Shown: positions 46,091 to 56,004, counted from the stretch's first letter. The stretch is DNA of 64,000 nucleotides from Gallionella sp. (GCA_028714895.1 JAQTLM010000013.1:1-64000), one strand, 5' to 3'. The notes: a model not told the origin generated them from the sequence alone. A program made the numbers and translations.

Positions 46091-47029
46091 TCACCCTGCG
46101 CCGGATGCTTCGCAATACCGCGCCAAGGCGGCAGGTTGTGACACCTGCCTCATCAGGTTTTGTATAATGGCGGAAACCCCGCCCTCCGTTTCATCCCGCT
46201 GCATTGGCAAACACAGCAATTTTTGCGACAGTTTCAGATAAGATTTCGCCGAAGCGGCGTCCGGAAAGGCTTCAACCACCGATTTACCCAACTGCATCGC
46301 GCATTTAAGTCTTTCATCGGGCGGAATGTAGCCCAAATACTCCAAACGTACCGAGAGATTGCGCCGGGCTACCTTGGCCATATTTTCAAACACCATCATC
46401 GCCGCTTGCTCATTGCCAGCCTTATTTATCGCAATCCCGAACTGTTGGCGCGCATTCTTCAGCACCAACCGCTTGATTAAGGCATAGCTCTCGGTAATGC
46501 CACTGGGAGTAGCCTCCACCAGTACCAGCAAAGCAGCCCCGCTTGCCAGGCTTGGCGATACTGCCACAGCCTTTCCAGCCAGCCCTGCGACCTGGTTCAG
46601 GACAGGCATCGCAGCATCCACCAGAACCACATCCGCACCATCGCTGGCCTCAGTCAGCGCATTTTCCAGCCGCTGTTGCGCGGCCTGGTCCAGTTTCGCC
46701 AATGCCTGCATGGCGCGCGCGGTCGACAATATGCCAAATCCCTTGGCGGTCAGCACCGCCTCGCAAAGTCCGCATTTCCCCTGTGCGACATCCAGCAAAT
46801 CATGCTTGGCAGACATCCCCATGTGATCCAGTAAATTATCCGGCCCATGATTTTCATCCAGCACCAGCACATCCTTGCCGGAACGTGCCAATGCCGCCGC
46901 AAGATTGATGGTCGCGCTGGTGCGTCCCACCCCGGCTTTGCCGGCCACCACAGTGATCACCTGTGTCTGGTTGAGCACCAATAAGCGCCGCAGGCCTTCC
47001 GCTTGATCCGCTCCGCCGTCAGAGCGCAC
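46091..47029 (-). CDS. flhG: Flagellar number regulator FlhG (FleN), MinD-like ATPase
   Basis: FlhG is a SIMIBI ATPase that limits flagellar number together with FlhF. The 312-residue protein starts at a GTG (47029) behind AAGGAG, overlapping flhF. It has the MinD-type fold: VITVVAGKAGVGRTSATINLA (P-loop), LVLDENHGPDNLL, VVLVDAAMPVL and VEATPSGITESYALIK. The P-loop reads GKAGVGRTS: the signature lysine is kept, but the Walker lysine is arginine, which may weaken ATP hydrolysis. A C-terminal amphipathic, membrane-targeting helix is plausible. Confidence 0.9.
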   Translation of the reverse strand: MRSDGGADQAEGLRRLLVLNQTQVITVVAGKAGVGRTSATINLAAALARSGKDVLVLDENHGPDNLLDHMGMSAKHDLLDVAQGKCGLCEAVLTAKGFGILSTARAMQALAKLDQAAQQRLENALTEASDGADVVLVDAAMPVLNQVAGLAGKAVAVSPSLASGAALLVLVEATPSGITESYALIKRLVLKNARQQFGIAINKAGNEQAAMMVFENMAKVARRNLSVRLEYLGYIPPDERLKCAMQLGKSVVEAFPDAASAKSYLKLSQKLLCLPMQRDETEGGVSAIIQNLMRQVSQPAALARYCEASGAG

Positions 47030-48452
47030 AGGACATCTCCTTGCCCGGCGCGTTCGCCATCAATACCGGAAAATCCAGTTCGCGCAAAGTAAACGGGGTT
47101 TTTTCCTCCGCCGGTTTGAGCGCGCGGTGCAACAGATAATCAAGATTAATCGGATGCAAATCTTCCGGCACGCGCTGACCATTGGCCATGTAGTGCATCA
47201 TCAGACGATGGCGCACTGCCACATCCAGCACCGTGCCGAGATTGACCGCCTCGTCCAGCTTGGTGGGGATGCAGCCGACTACCTTATTGCTGCGGTACAT
47301 GCGCACCACATCTTCCAATGTATCGCCGCCGCTGGTGGCGTTCAGCAACAGCAAACACTGCACGCCGGTCGAGTCGAACATCTCGCTCTGATCGCCGACG
47401 CGCTCGTCGCGCTGCCCCATCCCCACCGTGTCAATCAGCACCAGATGCTTGTGGCGCAATGCGGAAAGGGTCAGGCGCAAATCATCGGTATCCTTCACCG
47501 CATGCACCGCCACACCGAGTATTTTTCCATAAATCTTGAGCTGCTCGTAAGCGGCGATCCGGTAACTGTCAGTCGTCAGCAATGCCACCTTGTCGGCTCC
47601 GTAGCGTACCACCGCACGCGCCGCCAGCTTGGCTGTAGTGGTGGTTTTGCCTACACCGGTCGGCCCGATCAATGCGTACACCCCGCCCTTGGCGATAATG
47701 TCTTCCGCCTTACCCGCCACCTGCAAATTGCGCTTGAATACCTGCTTTATCCATGACTCGCCTTGCACTTCCCCGGCGGGCATCTTGTCCAGCAACTGGC
47801 GCGCCAATAACGTGCTGAATCCGGCATTGAGCATTTTGCGCAACAGGCCGGCACGCTGCGGATCGCGCAGTTGCACATCATTCCAGTACAACGCCGCAAA
47901 CTGCTGCTGCAGCATGGCACTCATTGACTTGATCTCACTGAGAATATTTTCTTGCCCTGAATTCTCTTTTCTGGACATGGCCGGCCCAGGCTGCGCCTCG
48001 GCCGTCCGGATGGAGTTAGCCTGCGGCGCAGTTCCGTCCTGCGGCGCGGGTGCAGGCTGTGGCAACTTCCCGGGGTGCCGCAAAGCACCGGACAGGTGCA
48101 ATGGCCCGGAATGTTGCAACGATCCGGCCGATTCAGAAGCCTTATGCTGGAACTGGAGCGGTTGCCTAGGCTGAATTGAGGGCCCGGTTTGAGTCAATGG
48201 CCTGACCGGTTGCACAGGATTAGCTTCCGCGACTGACTTTGTCCATTCGTCAGCTGTTATCTCCGGCCACTCGGTTTTTTGCGCGACGGCACCAGCGGTC
48301 AGATGGGCAATATCGCCATTCGCTATGGCAACGATCTCCACACCCAGCTCCGTCTGCCGGTTCGATAGGATCATCGCGTCGGAACCAAGCACGTCGCGAA
48401 TCTCCTTCATTGCCTGGCGTGCTGTCGGGGCGATGAATTTTCTGATGCTCAT
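47019..48452 (-). CDS. flhF: Signal-recognition-particle-type GTPase FlhF
   Basis: FlhF sets the position of polar flagella. The 477-residue protein has an N-terminal basic domain (MSIRKFIAPTARQAMKEI), a Pro/Gln-rich middle (about 90-170), then the NG GTPase domain with GPTGVGKTTTTAKLAARAV (about 265), LTTDSYRIAAYEQLKIYG, LIDTVGMGQRD and PTKLDEAVNLG. It overlaps flhA by ATGA and flhG by 11 bp. The flhA-flhF-flhG order is the classic polar-flagellum arrangement. Confidence 0.96.
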   Translation of the reverse strand: MSIRKFIAPTARQAMKEIRDVLGSDAMILSNRQTELGVEIVAIANGDIAHLTAGAVAQKTEWPEITADEWTKSVAEANPVQPVRPLTQTGPSIQPRQPLQFQHKASESAGSLQHSGPLHLSGALRHPGKLPQPAPAPQDGTAPQANSIRTAEAQPGPAMSRKENSGQENILSEIKSMSAMLQQQFAALYWNDVQLRDPQRAGLLRKMLNAGFSTLLARQLLDKMPAGEVQGESWIKQVFKRNLQVAGKAEDIIAKGGVYALIGPTGVGKTTTTAKLAARAVVRYGADKVALLTTDSYRIAAYEQLKIYGKILGVAVHAVKDTDDLRLTLSALRHKHLVLIDTVGMGQRDERVGDQSEMFDSTGVQCLLLLNATSGGDTLEDVVRMYRSNKVVGCIPTKLDEAVNLGTVLDVAVRHRLMMHYMANGQRVPEDLHPINLDYLLHRALKPAEEKTPFTLRELDFPVLMANAPGKEMSCAL

Positions 48453-50533
48453 GCTCTACCTCCTACCATAGCAGTCACCCGGATAGTTTTGAAGTCCGGT
48501 ACTTCATCATGCGAAATCACTCTGATATTCGGTACTGCGCGCTTCAGGAAGCGCGCCAGCAAATCACGCAACTGCGCCGGCACCAGCATCACTGCCGGCA
48601 AGCCCATTTGTTCCTGAGTCTCGGCCGCGACGCGGGTCTCGCGCAGCACGGTATCGGCCAGCCCAGGCTCGATGCCGATACCATTCTGGCTGGATTGCAT
48701 CGCCTGTATCAGAAGGTATTCCAGTTCCTTGTCCATGCCAATCACCTGCAACTCCTGCGCAGATGGGTAGAACTGCTGCACGATGGCGGGACCGAGCGCG
48801 ACGCGCACCAGCGATGTGAGCTGGTAGGGATCCTGAGTGCGCGGCGCATTTTCCGCCAGCGTTTCCACGATGGTGCGCATATCGCGGATGTGCATGCCTT
48901 CTTCCAGCAGGCTTTGCAGCACCTTTTGCACAACGCCCAGCGGTAATGTCTTGGGCACCAGGTCTTCAACCAGTTTGGGCGAAACTTTGCCGATATGATC
49001 GAGCAATTGCTGCACCTCTTGCCGCCCGAGCAGTTCTGCGGCACGCGTGCTAAGCAGGTGACTCAGGTGGGTCGCCACGACCGTGCCCGGGTCAACCACG
49101 GTGTAGCCCATAACCTGCGCCTGGTCGCGCAAGGCACCGTCAATCCAGACTGCCGGCAGACCAAAGGCCGGATCACGCGTCTGCATGCCGGCCAACTCGC
49201 CCGTCACGCTGCCCGGATTGATTGCCAGCAACATATTCGGATAGGCCTCGCCACTGCCGACCTCCACTCCCTTGAGCGTGATGCGGTAACCGTTCGGACG
49301 CAAATCCAGATTGTCGCGAATATGCACTGCCGGAGGCAAAAAGCCGATGTCCTGGGTAAACTTTTTGCGGATGCCTTTGATGCGGCGCAACAAGTCGCCA
49401 TCCTGCGCCTTGTCCACCAATGCGATCAGCCGGTAGCCCACCTCCAGCCCCAGCACATCAACTTGCTCGACATCATCCCATCTCGCCTCGGTGGATTCCG
49501 CGATAACCGGTGTCGCCGCAACGGCAGCCTGTTCCTGTTCGGCCGCTTGCGCGCTCTTTTGCGTCAGGTAATAAGCCAGCCACCCCATCGCGCCGGCCAA
49601 CAGCAAAAAGGCGAAGTGCGGCATGCCGGGAATCAGGCCCATCGCGCCGATAATTGTGGCGGTCAGCATGATGACCTGCGGCTGCTTGAACAGTTGTTGG
49701 CTTAATTGCTGGCCGATGTTTTGATCGCTGGCGACACGACTCACCACCAGACCGGCGGCAGTGGAAATCACCAGCGCCGGAATTTGCGCCACCAGCCCGT
49801 CGCCGATAGTCAGCAAGGTATAGTATTTGGCGGCGGTGGCAATATCAAGATCGTGCTGCAGCACGCCGACGATCAAGCCGCCGATGATGTTAATCAGCAG
49901 AATGATGATGCCCGCAACCGCATCGCCGCGCACAAATTTGCTGGCGCCATCCATTGCCCCATAGAAGTCGGCTTCCTGCGCAACCTCGGCACGGCGTTTA
50001 CGCGCCGCGTCTTCGCCGATCAGCCCCGCATTCAAATCGGCGTCGATCGCCATTTGCTTGCCGGGCATCGCATCCAGGGTGAAACGCGCGCCCACCTCGG
50101 CGATACGCCCGGCACCTTTGGTGATCACCACGAAGTTGATGATCACCAGGATCGCAAACACCACAATACCGACGGCGTAGTTGCCGCCCACCAGAAAATG
50201 GCCGAACGACTCGATCACCTTGCCCGCCGCGTCCGGCCCGGTATGCCCTTCCAGCAGCACGATCCGCGTGGAAGCCACATTCAGCGACAGGCGCAACAAT
50301 GTGGTAATCAGCAACACGGTAGGAAATATCGCAAAATCCAGCGCCTTGTTGGTGTTCATGCTGACCAGCAACACCATGATGGAAATCGCGATATTGAAAG
50401 TGAACAAAATATCCAACAGCAGCGGCGGCAACGGCAGCACCATCATCGCCAGAATCATCACGATCAGCACCGGACCGGCCATACCGACTAGCCCGGCGCG
50501 CTTGACAAAGTTTTGTATAAGCAACAAATTCAT
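48449..50533 (-). CDS. flhA: Flagellar export gate protein FlhA
   Basis: FlhA is the export-gate subunit that receives chaperone-substrate complexes and uses proton force. The 694-residue protein has eight N-terminal membrane helices, the FHIPEP region (NVASTRIVLLEGHTGPDAAG; RFTLDAMPGKQMAIDADLNAG) and the large cytoplasmic domain from about 330. The length matches the family. It begins 12 bp after flhB. Confidence 0.97.
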   Translation of the reverse strand: MNLLLIQNFVKRAGLVGMAGPVLIVMILAMMVLPLPPLLLDILFTFNIAISIMVLLVSMNTNKALDFAIFPTVLLITTLLRLSLNVASTRIVLLEGHTGPDAAGKVIESFGHFLVGGNYAVGIVVFAILVIINFVVITKGAGRIAEVGARFTLDAMPGKQMAIDADLNAGLIGEDAARKRRAEVAQEADFYGAMDGASKFVRGDAVAGIIILLINIIGGLIVGVLQHDLDIATAAKYYTLLTIGDGLVAQIPALVISTAAGLVVSRVASDQNIGQQLSQQLFKQPQVIMLTATIIGAMGLIPGMPHFAFLLLAGAMGWLAYYLTQKSAQAAEQEQAAVAATPVIAESTEARWDDVEQVDVLGLEVGYRLIALVDKAQDGDLLRRIKGIRKKFTQDIGFLPPAVHIRDNLDLRPNGYRITLKGVEVGSGEAYPNMLLAINPGSVTGELAGMQTRDPAFGLPAVWIDGALRDQAQVMGYTVVDPGTVVATHLSHLLSTRAAELLGRQEVQQLLDHIGKVSPKLVEDLVPKTLPLGVVQKVLQSLLEEGMHIRDMRTIVETLAENAPRTQDPYQLTSLVRVALGPAIVQQFYPSAQELQVIGMDKELEYLLIQAMQSSQNGIGIEPGLADTVLRETRVAAETQEQMGLPAVMLVPAQLRDLLARFLKRAVPNIRVISHDEVPDFKTIRVTAMVGGRA

Positions 50534-50544
50534 AATTTAGTTCT

Positions 50545-51693
50545 TCATCCGGCAGCCGGGGCGGCGGCCGGATCCAGCTCAACCGGCACCGGCAAATATC
50601 CCGGTTCCTGCGGGCGCGCCCCGCCTTGTTTTTCGTAGCGATGCAGCTGGTAAACATAAGCCAGTACTTCGGCGACAGCGGTGTACAGCGCTTCCGGAAT
50701 GGATTCGCCCAGATCGGTATGCTTGTGCAGTGCGCGCGCCAGCGGCGGGGCTTCCAGAATCGGCACGTGATTTTCCTCGGCGATTTCGCGGATGCGCAAC
50801 GCCAGCAGATGCGAGCCCTTCGCCACCACCATCGGCGCGCGCATCCCCTTGTCGCCGTACTTCAGCGCCACCGCATAGTGCGTCGGGTTGGTCACCACCA
50901 CATCGGCGGTCGGGATTGCCGCTATCATACGGCGGCGTGCCGCTTCACGCTGCAGGCTGCGGATGCGCCCCTTGACCATCGGATCGCCTTCGGTTTCCTT
51001 GGATTCCTGGCGCACCTCTTCCTTGGTCATCATCAGCTTCTTGTTGTGATCCCATAGCTGGAACGGCACGTCAATAGACACGATCAGCAGCATCGCGCCG
51101 GCGATCGTCATGAAACTTGCGCCGACCAAATGTCCTATTTGCGGGATCGAGGCAGCGGCGGCCTGCATACCGAGCGCCATCACCGCATCCTTGTTGTGCC
51201 AGACCACCCAAGCCGCCACTCCACCCACCAGGACGGCTTTGCCTATTGCCTTGGCCAACTCCACCAGCGCAGTTCCGGAGAACATGCGGGTGATACCGGA
51301 GACCGGGTTCATTTTGGAAAATTTTGGCTGCAGCGCTTCGATGCTGAACAACCAGCCATTCAGCAACAACGGAGAGAATGCTGCGGCAAGCATGACCGCG
51401 AGCAAGAAAGGGGAAAATGTGATTAACGCGTCCAGCGAAAGATCATACAAACGCGGGATCATCAGACCGGTATTGAATGCCAGCTCCCGGTCAAGTGTCA
51501 GACCATCATGCAACAGCTTTACCATGTGCTGGGTGAACGATGCCCCCATGAACCACAGGATTCCGCCGCCCGCCAGCAATACCGCGAACGTGGACAGCTC
51601 ACGTGAACGGGCAACTTGGCCTTTTTCCCTTGCCTGGTCAAGCCGCCTCTGTGAGGGCTGTTCTGTTTTTTCTAGGTCGCTGTCTTCTGCCAT
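50545..51693 (-). CDS. flhB: Flagellar export switch protein FlhB
   Basis: FlhB controls export specificity through autocleavage. The 382-residue product has four membrane helices and the cleavage motif ADVVVTNPTHYAVALKY (NPTH, about 268-271), followed by the cytoplasmic FlhB-CC domain. The N-terminus (EDSDLEKTEQPSQRRLDQAREKGQVARSREL) is typical. The 171 bp upstream show no consensus promoter. It is the first gene of flhBAFG-fliA-motCD. Confidence 0.97.
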   Translation of the reverse strand: MAEDSDLEKTEQPSQRRLDQAREKGQVARSRELSTFAVLLAGGGILWFMGASFTQHMVKLLHDGLTLDRELAFNTGLMIPRLYDLSLDALITFSPFLLAVMLAAAFSPLLLNGWLFSIEALQPKFSKMNPVSGITRMFSGTALVELAKAIGKAVLVGGVAAWVVWHNKDAVMALGMQAAAASIPQIGHLVGASFMTIAGAMLLIVSIDVPFQLWDHNKKLMMTKEEVRQESKETEGDPMVKGRIRSLQREAARRRMIAAIPTADVVVTNPTHYAVALKYGDKGMRAPMVVAKGSHLLALRIREIAEENHVPILEAPPLARALHKHTDLGESIPEALYTAVAEVLAYVYQLHRYEKQGGARPQEPGYLPVPVELDPAAAPAAG

Positions 51694-51864
51694 GATGGAT
51701 TCCGCGGGTCATGGCAATGATAGGCAGTTTGCACAATATTCAATCATATGAATAGCGGGGGCATTTCCTGTCTATTCAGCCACCTTCACGTCATTCTTAC
51801 ACTTATTTGGCAGCCTTGGGCTGGCATACCAACCCAGGCAAGGCACTTTCCCGGTTTAGCCGGG

Positions 51865-54372
51865 CTAAGCACAAATGTAGTAAGCGGTGACCTCGCTCCC
51901 GTTCCCCACATATTCCAGCTTATAGGCCATGCTTTCCACCAGCGTAATGCCGCGCCCATACTGGCCCCGTTTAACCTGGTTCTCGGCATCCACCTGAATT
52001 ACCGCATAATTAAACCCGTTCCCGCTATCGGCAACCCGGATCTTTACGCCATATTTCCCCTCAATAACCACCTTCTCAATCTCAAGATCAATTTTCCCGT
52101 TATCAAGTGCATGCAGGCGTTCATCGCGTAATTGAAGAAATTTATCAAACCCGTCAACCCCATGCTTGATGCCGGAATCAAGCCGCAGAATGCCGTGATC
52201 GAGCGCGTTATTGAACAGCTCGGACAAGATCATGAATAGCGGTGCGGCAAATTCGTTGGCGATATGAATTTTTTCGATGATATTGGTCAGCATGGGAACG
52301 ATATTGAGATATTTCAGCTCGGCGGCACCCAGGCTGATCTCGATTTTCCAATTGCTGCCGCCTTCCGGTATCACCTGAATGGGCGCATGTGCAGCCTGAA
52401 CAACCTCAGCACGGAGATAGGTTGGAATCTCGACCAGCGCCAGCGAAATATCGTCATGCGCCGTCCGCCCGGCCAAGTGCAAATCCAACATGTTCACCAG
52501 ATTTTCGAAACGCCCCTTTGGCTCGCTATCTTGCAACAATCTCCGAATCCGGTCTTTGCTGAACGGTTCACCCGGCGGAGATTCAGCCTCCGGCAAGCCA
52601 TCCGAAAATAGGCACAACTGGCAATTTTCTTCATATTGAAAAACCTCCGGCTTGCCGGAAAAACTTTCACCCGGCAATATGCCAAGCGGCAGATTCGTAG
52701 ATTCCCATTCATGCAGAATCTCTCCATTTTTATTGACCAGCATGGGTGCCGGGTTGCCGCCGTTCCACACTTCAATGACACGATTGCGCACATTGACTGA
52801 AATCAATGTGGCTGCAACAAAACGGTCCACCGGCATAAACCGGTTGATTTTCAGGTTCAACTCTTCCGCAATCTGGGCAATACGGAACCCATTTTCGGTC
52901 ATATCGTAAAATGTCTGGCTGAGCGGCAATACATTGACGGCTGCAACCAACCCATGACCTACCGCATCGGCAAGTAAAATATGCAGTGCATCATCCGGGG
53001 TACGCGCCGCGAGCAGCATGTCGCCGCTCAAGTGTTCCGCCGGCCTGATGAGATGCCGAATAAGCGGATCCAGCGTGCCGTAGGCATTGGTAATGTGCCC
53101 CATGATGTAGCTGCCGATGCGCTGTTCCTCGTTAATGCGATCATGATATTCCTCAAGCACCAGGATTTTTTCGAGAAACTGTTGTTGCAATTGCACCACC
53201 CTGTCCAGATTGCTGCTGGCGCGGCGTATCGGCCTTAATATGCCGATGATGAACCAGGTGGAAAAAAGCAATCCCGCCAGGGCGAACGCAACCAATATCG
53301 CAGCGGAACGATCGCTTTGGTCGTTATGGGACTTTTCCATTGCTTCATTCAAATCCCCCAAACCGCGGAGTTGCGCTTCCCGGATCATTGCAATGATCGC
53401 GTTGAACTGTTCGGTTATTCGCTGACCGGCTCCCTCGGTCAAAGCATCGAGAGCAGGAATATTCCCCAATTCGCGCACATCTCTGAGTGCCAATGCCGAG
53501 TGATATTTACTAATCATCAGGATGTGTGACTCCAACAACGCATCTACCTCATCGGTGGGCAAGCCAATTTGCTGCATGATCGGGATTAACTGCCCTACCA
53601 GTATTTGCTCAACCTCTTCCCCCCGCCGGTCGAATTCCTCGATATATTGATTTGATAAAGCCGCATTGCGTCCACGGATTAAAATATTCTTCCAGGCATG
53701 CTGTTGCTCCTTGAAAGCCGATTCCGCGCTGCGCGCGGTCATCAGCGCGTAGGTTTGCACACTGGCGGCTGCCAACCCCTCCATAGTGCGTTCGTGGGCT
53801 TTTCCGGCTTCATACAGATTGAAGATGCCGGTCACAACCAGCGCACCAAGCAAGACAAATATGAGCGCAAACAACCGGGCTTTGACGCTGGCGACGCTCA
53901 ACCAGTGCAGCAGCGGACTCTTTACCCGGATGACATTGCCTTCTTCGATGCGCAGCTTGCGCGAACCCTCGCGGATTTTCTGGTAAGCAGTCGAGGCAGA
54001 CTCGATTTGCTCTTGCGTGGCTTTGTAACGGAACGCCACATAGCCGACGGTTTTGCCCTTTTCCAGCAGCGGGGTGACATTGGATATCGCCCAGTAGGAA
54101 CTGCCGTCTTTGCGCCTGTTTTTGACTACCCCCTGCCAGGGTTTGTTGGCTTTAATGGTTTTCCATAAATCGGCAAACACCTCGGGTGGCATATCGGGAT
54201 GGCGCACAATATTGTGCGGCGCACCGATAATTTCCTCGCGGCTGCGCCCGCTTATTTCAACGAACGCTTGATTACAGTAGGTGATAACACCCTTGATGTC
54301 GGTTTTAGTGACAATGATCACCCCGTCCGGCAACGGAAATTCGATGTTGGAGACAGGTAGATTCAACCGCAT
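51865..54372 (-). CDS. Membrane PAS / SpoIIE-type PP2C phosphatase / HATPase fusion
   Basis: An 835-residue regulator for a STAS partner switch. In order: an Aer-type PAS (about 1-118; NIVRHPDMPPEVFADLW, RRKDGSSYWAISNVTP), TM1 (167-185), an all-helical periplasmic region (190-355), TM2 (357-379) and a coiled linker. Then come a SpoIIE PP2C domain (about 430-630; LSGDML and LLADAVGHGLVAA, metal aspartates at about 451 and 469, and HDDISL) and a C-terminal HATPase (about 665-835; ELFNNALDHGIL, VADSGNGF, GQYGRGITLVES). The STAS gene at 54423 is its obvious partner. It can in principle both dephosphorylate (PP2C) and phosphorylate (HATPase) that protein. The Aer-like PAS suggests FAD/redox sensing. 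It resembles HsbR of Pseudomonas in output, but has membrane input instead of a receiver. Confidence 0.88.
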   Translation of the reverse strand: MRLNLPVSNIEFPLPDGVIIVTKTDIKGVITYCNQAFVEISGRSREEIIGAPHNIVRHPDMPPEVFADLWKTIKANKPWQGVVKNRRKDGSSYWAISNVTPLLEKGKTVGYVAFRYKATQEQIESASTAYQKIREGSRKLRIEEGNVIRVKSPLLHWLSVASVKARLFALIFVLLGALVVTGIFNLYEAGKAHERTMEGLAAASVQTYALMTARSAESAFKEQQHAWKNILIRGRNAALSNQYIEEFDRRGEEVEQILVGQLIPIMQQIGLPTDEVDALLESHILMISKYHSALALRDVRELGNIPALDALTEGAGQRITEQFNAIIAMIREAQLRGLGDLNEAMEKSHNDQSDRSAAILVAFALAGLLFSTWFIIGILRPIRRASSNLDRVVQLQQQFLEKILVLEEYHDRINEEQRIGSYIMGHITNAYGTLDPLIRHLIRPAEHLSGDMLLAARTPDDALHILLADAVGHGLVAAVNVLPLSQTFYDMTENGFRIAQIAEELNLKINRFMPVDRFVAATLISVNVRNRVIEVWNGGNPAPMLVNKNGEILHEWESTNLPLGILPGESFSGKPEVFQYEENCQLCLFSDGLPEAESPPGEPFSKDRIRRLLQDSEPKGRFENLVNMLDLHLAGRTAHDDISLALVEIPTYLRAEVVQAAHAPIQVIPEGGSNWKIEISLGAAELKYLNIVPMLTNIIEKIHIANEFAAPLFMILSELFNNALDHGILRLDSGIKHGVDGFDKFLQLRDERLHALDNGKIDLEIEKVVIEGKYGVKIRVADSGNGFNYAVIQVDAENQVKRGQYGRGITLVESMAYKLEYVGNGSEVTAYYICA

Positions 54373-54386
54373 AGTCGTTAGCCGCC

Positions 54387-54424
54387 AGCCAGTAGGGGCA
54401 CGGCGCGCCGTGCCCCTACTGGCT
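54387..54424. repeat. Palindromic dispersed repeat, CGGCGCGCCG-core type (38-bp perfect palindrome)
   Basis: The sequence from AGCCAGTAGGGGCACGGCG (54387-54405) to its exact complement ending TACTGGCT (54424) is a perfect 38-bp palindrome. The GTAGGGGC/GCCCCTAC ends are those of the AATT-core copies, but the core is ACGGCGCGCCGT. It fills the gap between the STAS gene stop (54423-54425) and the start of the phosphatase gene. Confidence 0.88.
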
Positions 54425-54737
54425 AGCTCGCATGCTTGATGTTAAAAATCTTGCTGAAATTGGCGACTCCCAGTACCTGCGACACCACGCCGGAAGTATT
54501 CAGCAGCGTGATCGGCTTGTTGACCGCCTTGGCGCGTTCATTCAGCAGCATCAACATGCCCAGCGCGGAACTGTCCAGATAATCCACCTTGCTCATTTCG
54601 ACCTCAATCTCGCGCACGTCAGGATTATCAAGCAGCGGCGTATAGGCCTCCTTGAATTCGCGATGCACCTGAAAATCAAAACGGCCATGCATATTGATGC
54701 GCCCCGCCCTGTCCAGAATTTGTACATTAATAGCCAT
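54423..54737 (-). CDS. STAS-domain anti-anti-sigma factor
   Basis: A 104-residue single STAS domain, the switch protein of a partner-switching pathway. It carries the phosphorylatable motif VDYLDSSALGMLMLLNERA, with Ser at about 56 in the position of SpoIIAA Ser58. In the unphosphorylated state such proteins bind and remove an anti-sigma factor. It lies between cheB and the PP2C/HATPase gene, at 24 bp and 50 bp respectively. The C-terminus ends at the edge of the palindromic repeat. The nearby FlgM-FliA pair is a candidate target by analogy with HsbA of Pseudomonas, but no direct evidence is visible. Confidence 0.92.
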   Translation of the reverse strand: MAINVQILDRAGRINMHGRFDFQVHREFKEAYTPLLDNPDVREIEVEMSKVDYLDSSALGMLMLLNERAKAVNKPITLLNTSGVVSQVLGVANFSKIFNIKHAS

Positions 54738-54761
54738 GATTACTCCCTTATTGGTGAATGA

Positions 54762-55856
54762 TTAAACGTGATTACCCTTGCCGCTATGCGATACCAGATA
54801 TTCCAGCGTACGGCGCGCGATACTCTGCAACGGCAGCACTTCGCTTGCGCCGCCTACCGCAATCGCCTCTCTGGGCATGCCAAAAACCACGCAACTCGCC
54901 TCGTCTTGCGCGATGGTATGCGAACCGGCTTGCTTCATTTCCAGCAAGCCCTGCGCGCCATCTTTGCCCATGCCGGTAAGAATGATACCCATGGCATTCG
55001 CGCCGGCGACATTGGCTGCCGAGCGGAACAACACATCCACCGACGGGCGATGACGGTTCACCGGCGGCCCCTGGTTCAGTTCGGTCATGTAGTTCGCCCC
55101 GCTGCGCTTGAGCAGCAGATGCGAGTGCCCCGGCGCAATGTAGGCGTGGCCCGGCAGGATGCGCTCGTTATGCTCCGCCTCCTTGACTGAAATCTTGCAC
55201 AGGCTGTTCAGACGTTCCGCAAATGACTTGGTGAAATTTTCCGGCATATGCTGAGCCACCAGAATGCCCGGCACATCAGCCGGCAGGCTGGTCAATACCT
55301 CCTTGATCGCTTCGGTGCCACCGGTCGATGCGCCGATGATAATCAGCTTTTCCGTGGAAGAAAACCGCCCCGCGACACTGGGCAGAATCGCATCCGCAGA
55401 AAATTTCTCCTGGGTTAACGGTGCGACGGCAGTTTTACGCACCCGCGCCTGCGCAGCGGCACGAATTTTATCGGTGATGTCACCGGCATATTCCTCCATG
55501 CCGCGCGCGATATCCAATTTCGGCTTGGAAACGAAATCCACCGCACCCAACTCCAGCGCGCGAAAAGTGATATTGGAACCGCGCTCCGTCAGCGTGGAAA
55601 CCATCACCACCGGCATCGGGCGCAAGCGCATCAGCCGTTCCAGAAAGTCCAGCCCGTCCATCCTGGGCATTTCCACATCCAGCGTCAGCACGTCCGGATT
55701 GAGCGACTTGATCATCTTGAGCGCCACCAGCGGGTCGGGCGCCGCCCCTACGCACTCCATATCTTTTTCCCGGTCGATAAGCTCCTTCATCATGCTGCGG
55801 ATCAGCGCAGAATCGTCAATCACCAGCACTCTTATTTTTCGGTTTTCCATGTTCAT
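54762..55856 (-). CDS. cheB: Chemotaxis glutamate methylesterase / deamidase CheB
   Basis: CheB demethylates and deamidates chemoreceptors when phosphorylated by CheA. The 364-residue protein has a receiver domain ([11 protein letters not shown]; Asp60 in [12 protein letters not shown]) and the esterase domain with the triad segments [11 protein letters not shown] (Ser), [10 protein letters not shown] (His) and GMGKDGAQG (Asp). The start at 55856 has CTAGG upstream; a second ATG two codons on is possible. It follows the broken cheD. Confidence 0.96.
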   Translation of the reverse strand: MNMENRKIRVLVIDDSALIRSMMKELIDREKDMECVGAAPDPLVALKMIKSLNPDVLTLDVEMPRMDGLDFLERLMRLRPMPVVMVSTLTERGSNITFRALELGAVDFVSKPKLDIARGMEEYAGDITDKIRAAAQARVRKTAVAPLTQEKFSADAILPSVAGRFSSTEKLIIIGASTGGTEAIKEVLTSLPADVPGILVAQHMPENFTKSFAERLNSLCKISVKEAEHNERILPGHAYIAPGHSHLLLKRSGANYMTELNQGPPVNRHRPSVDVLFRSAANVAGANAMGIILTGMGKDGAQGLLEMKQAGSHTIAQDEASCVVFGMPREAIAVGGASEVLPLQSIARRTLEYLVSHSGKGNHV

Positions 55857-56004
55857 CCTAGTCGGATAGTTTTGTTACATTCGTAGGTGCCCGAACACAA
55901 GTTTCTCGTGCCCCGGTAATCCCCCGAACAACTCCATATCGCCTTCCATCTTCGAATAATGCAAGCGCGCGTTGTATCCGGTTTCGCGGTTGATAATCGT
56001 ATCG

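Noticed and set aside
49706..50491. 261-codon frame on plus opposite flhA
   Set aside because: His/Asp/Gln-rich shadow of hydrophobic flhA codons.
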